Assembly (NCBI GenBank): GCA_021778935.1
Contig: JAJYBQ010000139.1
Coordinates: 1-6,762, forward strand
Length of the DNA: 6,762 nucleotides
Reading direction: 5' to 3'
Origin: Pseudomonadota bacterium
GTDB taxonomy: Bacteria; Pseudomonadota; Gammaproteobacteria; Burkholderiales; Burkholderiaceae
In this document: positions 6,479 through 6,762 of the stretch, one piece after another
Layout: every line of letters starts with the position of its first letter
Position numbering within the stretch: the first letter of the stretch is position 1
The notes under the pieces: model-generated
What the model was told of the DNA's origin: nothing
Seen by the model: the letters and a program-made list of their open reading frames with translations, nothing else
Database searches by the model: none
Translations under genes and position numbers: made by a program

Positions 6479-6762
6479 TCAGTGGTTTTTCAAATCATGC
6501 GAGCTGCCCGGATCCGGGCGTTCCGGCTCCTCTTCTCCCTTGGGGAGCGGCGGATTGCCATGGTAGACCAGATTGGTCCGCATCTGCAGGTAGCCGTCCC
6601 GTGTGAACGCGTACGGATCCAGAGCGATCTGCTCGAGCAGGTTCGTGGTGTCCAGCAACTCCGCGCGGGCATTGACGTAGTACGCCACCCCAAGTGCATA
6701 CTGGTCCGCGACCGGCGATATATAGTCGATCGGGCTGAGCAGGAAGTCCGGCACCATGCCGA
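6479..6762 (-). CDS. mlaA: MlaA (VacJ) outer-membrane lipoprotein, C-terminal part (cut by window edge)
   Basis: MlaA sits in the inner leaflet of the outer membrane, removes misplaced phospholipids from it and hands them to MlaC. Only the last 93 codons are present; the frame is open to the window end, and the lipobox, helical ring and pore region lie outside. The stretch YYVNARAELLDTTNLLEQIALDPYAFTRDGYLQMRTNLVYHGNPP (from about residue 27 of the visible part) matches the conserved VacJ C-terminal region, in which an arginine-containing helix leads to DxYxxxRxxYLxxR. The final 24 residues (PLPKGEEEPERPDPGSS and on) form a low-complexity acidic tail, as is usual for MlaA. An ATG at 6757 is internal and not the start. 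The order mlaA-mlaC-mlaB suggests mlaF, mlaE and mlaD lie just beyond the window. Confidence 0.93.
   Translation of the reverse strand, partial: GMVPDFLLSPIDYISPVADQYALGVAYYVNARAELLDTTNLLEQIALDPYAFTRDGYLQMRTNLVYHGNPPLPKGEEEPERPDPGSSHDLKNH

Noticed and set aside
4422..6566. 714-codon plus-strand open frame
   Set aside because: It lies antisense to the permease, ATPase, mlaB and mlaC, all of which have clear family motifs. The translation is Arg/His/Gln/Pro-rich and low in complexity, as expected for a high-GC shadow frame.
1..6762. tRNA, rRNA, CRISPR, insertion sequence, toxin-antitoxin or phage genes
   Set aside because: The window is filled by housekeeping genes, and the two longer gaps contain only palindromic repeats or hairpins.

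Overview
The window looks like an ordinary, tightly packed stretch of chromosome from a high-GC Gram-negative bacterium. It is most likely a betaproteobacterium, in or near the Burkholderiales or Rhodocyclales. This placement is inferred from gene order (mlaA-mlaC-mlaB, an ABC exporter pair, murA, hisG-hisD-hisC) and from the short form of HisG. No rRNA or other marker is present to confirm it. Every gene I can support lies on the minus strand, so transcription runs from high to low coordinates.

In transcription order there are three blocks. First, 6762 to 5516 holds the 3' end of mlaA, then complete mlaC and mlaB. These encode parts of the Mla system, which moves phospholipids between the outer and inner membranes and keeps the outer membrane asymmetric. 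Second, after a 146-base gap containing a GC-rich hairpin, 5369 to 3808 holds an ABC ATPase and its ABC-2 permease (YadG/YadH-like, substrate unknown), coupled by an ATGA overlap. Third, murA (2529-3785) encodes the first committed enzyme of peptidoglycan synthesis and starts only 22 bases after the permease. It is followed by hisG, hisD and hisC, the last cut by the window edge. The his genes are linked by ATGA and GTGA overlaps.

Most junctions are overlaps or gaps of 1-22 bases, so the genes are probably largely co-transcribed: outer-membrane lipid upkeep, an exporter, cell-wall precursor synthesis and histidine synthesis. The two junctions that break the pattern are 5370-5515 and the murA-hisG junction at 2419-2528.

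The murA-hisG junction is the most interesting spot. It carries two tandem copies of a palindromic, REP-like repeat of about 41 bases. An ATG overlapping the murA stop codon opens a 31-codon frame that is in phase with hisG and separated from it by a single TAG. This suggests that a repeat entered the original, murA-coupled start region of hisG and moved the working start downstream. A second point is the absence of a bolA/ibaG gene between the permease and murA, where many related genomes have one.

I see no mobile element, CRISPR array, RNA gene or evidence of an undescribed system. The long plus-strand open frames are high-GC shadows of the minus-strand genes.
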